From: Pilaira anomala
Taxonomy: Eukaryota > Mucoromycota > Mucoromycetes > Mucorales > Mucoraceae
Direction of reading: 5' to 3'
Length of the DNA: 15,625 bases
NCBI GenBank assembly: GCA_025716855.1
Contig: JAIXMQ010000183.1
Location: forward strand, 1-15,625
Shown in pieces: positions 14,935 to 15,625 of the stretch. Each line of letters opens with the position of its first letter. Within the stretch, counting starts at the first letter, position 1. Both the position numbers and the translations under genes were made by a program. The notes below the pieces were generated by a model that saw only the letters and a program-made list of their open reading frames with translations, had not been told where the DNA came from and made no database searches.

Positions 14935-15625
14935 CTAAGACGAAGGACGAGACGGGTTTTCTTGATGGAATTTATGGACTAATTTTTTACTATTTAATAA
15001 GTTGTCGGCCGGTTCCCATGTTCTATCCATAGTAGTATAGCCTTTCCAGTGTACTAAGTATTGTAAGATGTTACGATGTTTTCTCGAATCTACAATGTAC
15101 TCTACTTCGTATTCTTGGTGACCATTAACAGTTATGGGCGGTAATTCTTTGGTAGGTCGACCAGGTATTTTGTCAGCCTTAAATGGTTCTAAAAGATTTA
15201 CGTGGAAGACTGGATGTATGCGCATAGATGGAGGTAGTTCTAGTTTATATGATCTTGATCCAATTAAAGCAATAATCTTAAACGGGCCTAATTTCTTGTA
15301 GTCAAGTTTTCCAGTATGTCTTTGCGTCTTGATGAACTTCGAAGAGAGCCAGACCATGTCATTGACCTTGTATTTGGGCCCAGGAGTTACGTTCTTGTTG
15401 TAGTATTCGGAATGTTTTTCTTGAGCAAGATGGATATTAAATTTCATTTCGTTATGTAGATCATGTAGGTTTTGTAAACGTTCTTCAGCAGGAGATTTGT
15501 CTTTGTCGGTACGGGGCAGGGTAACTGATAGTCGAGGATGATAGCCGTATACTGCATAGAATGGTGTACTATCAGTAGATGAGTGTTTAGCGTTGTTGTA
15601 AGCAAATTGAGCGATAGGGAGAAAA
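14935..15625 (-). CDS. pol: Integrase C-terminal region with chromodomain (partial Pol)
   Basis: The open frame enters from the right edge and stops at 14935-14937, giving about 230 residues; the internal Met at 15447 is not the true start. In order it shows the end of the integrase core (LPIAQFAYNNAKHSSTDSTP, then FYAVYGYHPRL), a GPF region (KLGPFKIIALIGSRSYKLEL), the HPVFHVNLLEPF segment common in chromoviral Pol, and a chromodomain (YEVEYIVDSR, YLVHWKGY, TWEPADNL). Such chromodomains bind modified histone tails and steer insertion towards heterochromatin in known chromoviruses; that role is inferred. The catalytic DDE residues and all upstream domains lie outside the window. The visible part has no stop or frameshift. 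Confidence 0.92.
   Translation of the reverse strand, partial: FLPIAQFAYNNAKHSSTDSTPFYAVYGYHPRLSVTLPRTDKDKSPAEERLQNLHDLHNEMKFNIHLAQEKHSEYYNKNVTPGPKYKVNDMVWLSSKFIKTQRHTGKLDYKKLGPFKIIALIGSRSYKLELPPSMRIHPVFHVNLLEPFKADKIPGRPTKELPPITVNGHQEYEVEYIVDSRKHRNILQYLVHWKGYTTMDRTWEPADNLLNSKKLVHKFHQENPSRPSS

Larger units (their letters stand above)
14435..15625 (-). mobile_element. 3' part of a second Ty3/gypsy element (chromovirus type)
   Basis: On the minus strand the window contains the integrase C-terminus with chromodomain, a polypurine tract and the 3' LTR; the rest lies beyond the right edge. It is not a copy of the element at 3473-8615: the LTR is twice as long, the terminal sequence differs (TGTCATG versus TGTCGT), and only this one has a chromodomain. 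Confidence 0.88.

Overview
This window looks like an accessory, repeat-rich stretch of an AT-rich fungal genome. Short introns of about 44-63 nt with GTAAGT/GTATGT-type donors and TACTAA-type branch points, an AT-rich background and two different Ty3/gypsy retrotransposons suggest a fungus. An early-diverging (Mucoromycota-like) fungus is my best guess, but nothing here proves the lineage. No bacterial-style operons, ribosome binding sites or CRISPR arrays are present.

Layout. 1-690 is AT-rich with no gene. 691-2931 is a 2.2 kb element with 14-bp perfect terminal inverted repeats (CACTGCAAATAAAA), a 3-bp GGT target duplication and an array of subterminal motifs, but no transposase. It looks like a non-autonomous CACTA-like (CMC) DNA transposon. 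3264-3472 is the 3' end of a minus-strand coding sequence that stops at the next element. 3473-8615 is a complete, apparently intact Ty3/gypsy LTR retrotransposon: near-identical 230/234-bp LTRs, primer binding site, gag, pol (protease, reverse transcriptase, RNase H, integrase) and polypurine tract. Its pol frame is -1 to gag. The overlap holds a textbook slippery heptamer followed by a stem-loop or pseudoknot. Immediately downstream of its 3' LTR is a tRNA-like Pol III unit (8628-8706).

8707-9820 shows no gene. 9821-11800 is the remains of a multi-exon minus-strand gene broken by stops and frameshifts. 11988-13152 (minus) reconstructs as a five-exon gene for a 310-residue HMG-box protein in which every splice junction is in phase. 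13637-13739 is a small repeat cluster. 13741-14045 (minus) is an exon-like coding fragment of unknown identity. 14435-15625 is the 3' part of a second, minus-strand Ty3/gypsy element of the chromovirus type: 3' LTR, polypurine tract, and integrase C-terminus with chromodomain. It runs off the right edge.

The most notable observations are the -1 frameshift module of the complete retrotransposon, its LTR-encoded integrase tail, its insertion beside a Pol III-type unit without a matching target duplication, the CACTA-like element, and the HMG-box gene whose second intron carries an in-frame stop. All calls come from reading the sequence; no database or folding program was used.
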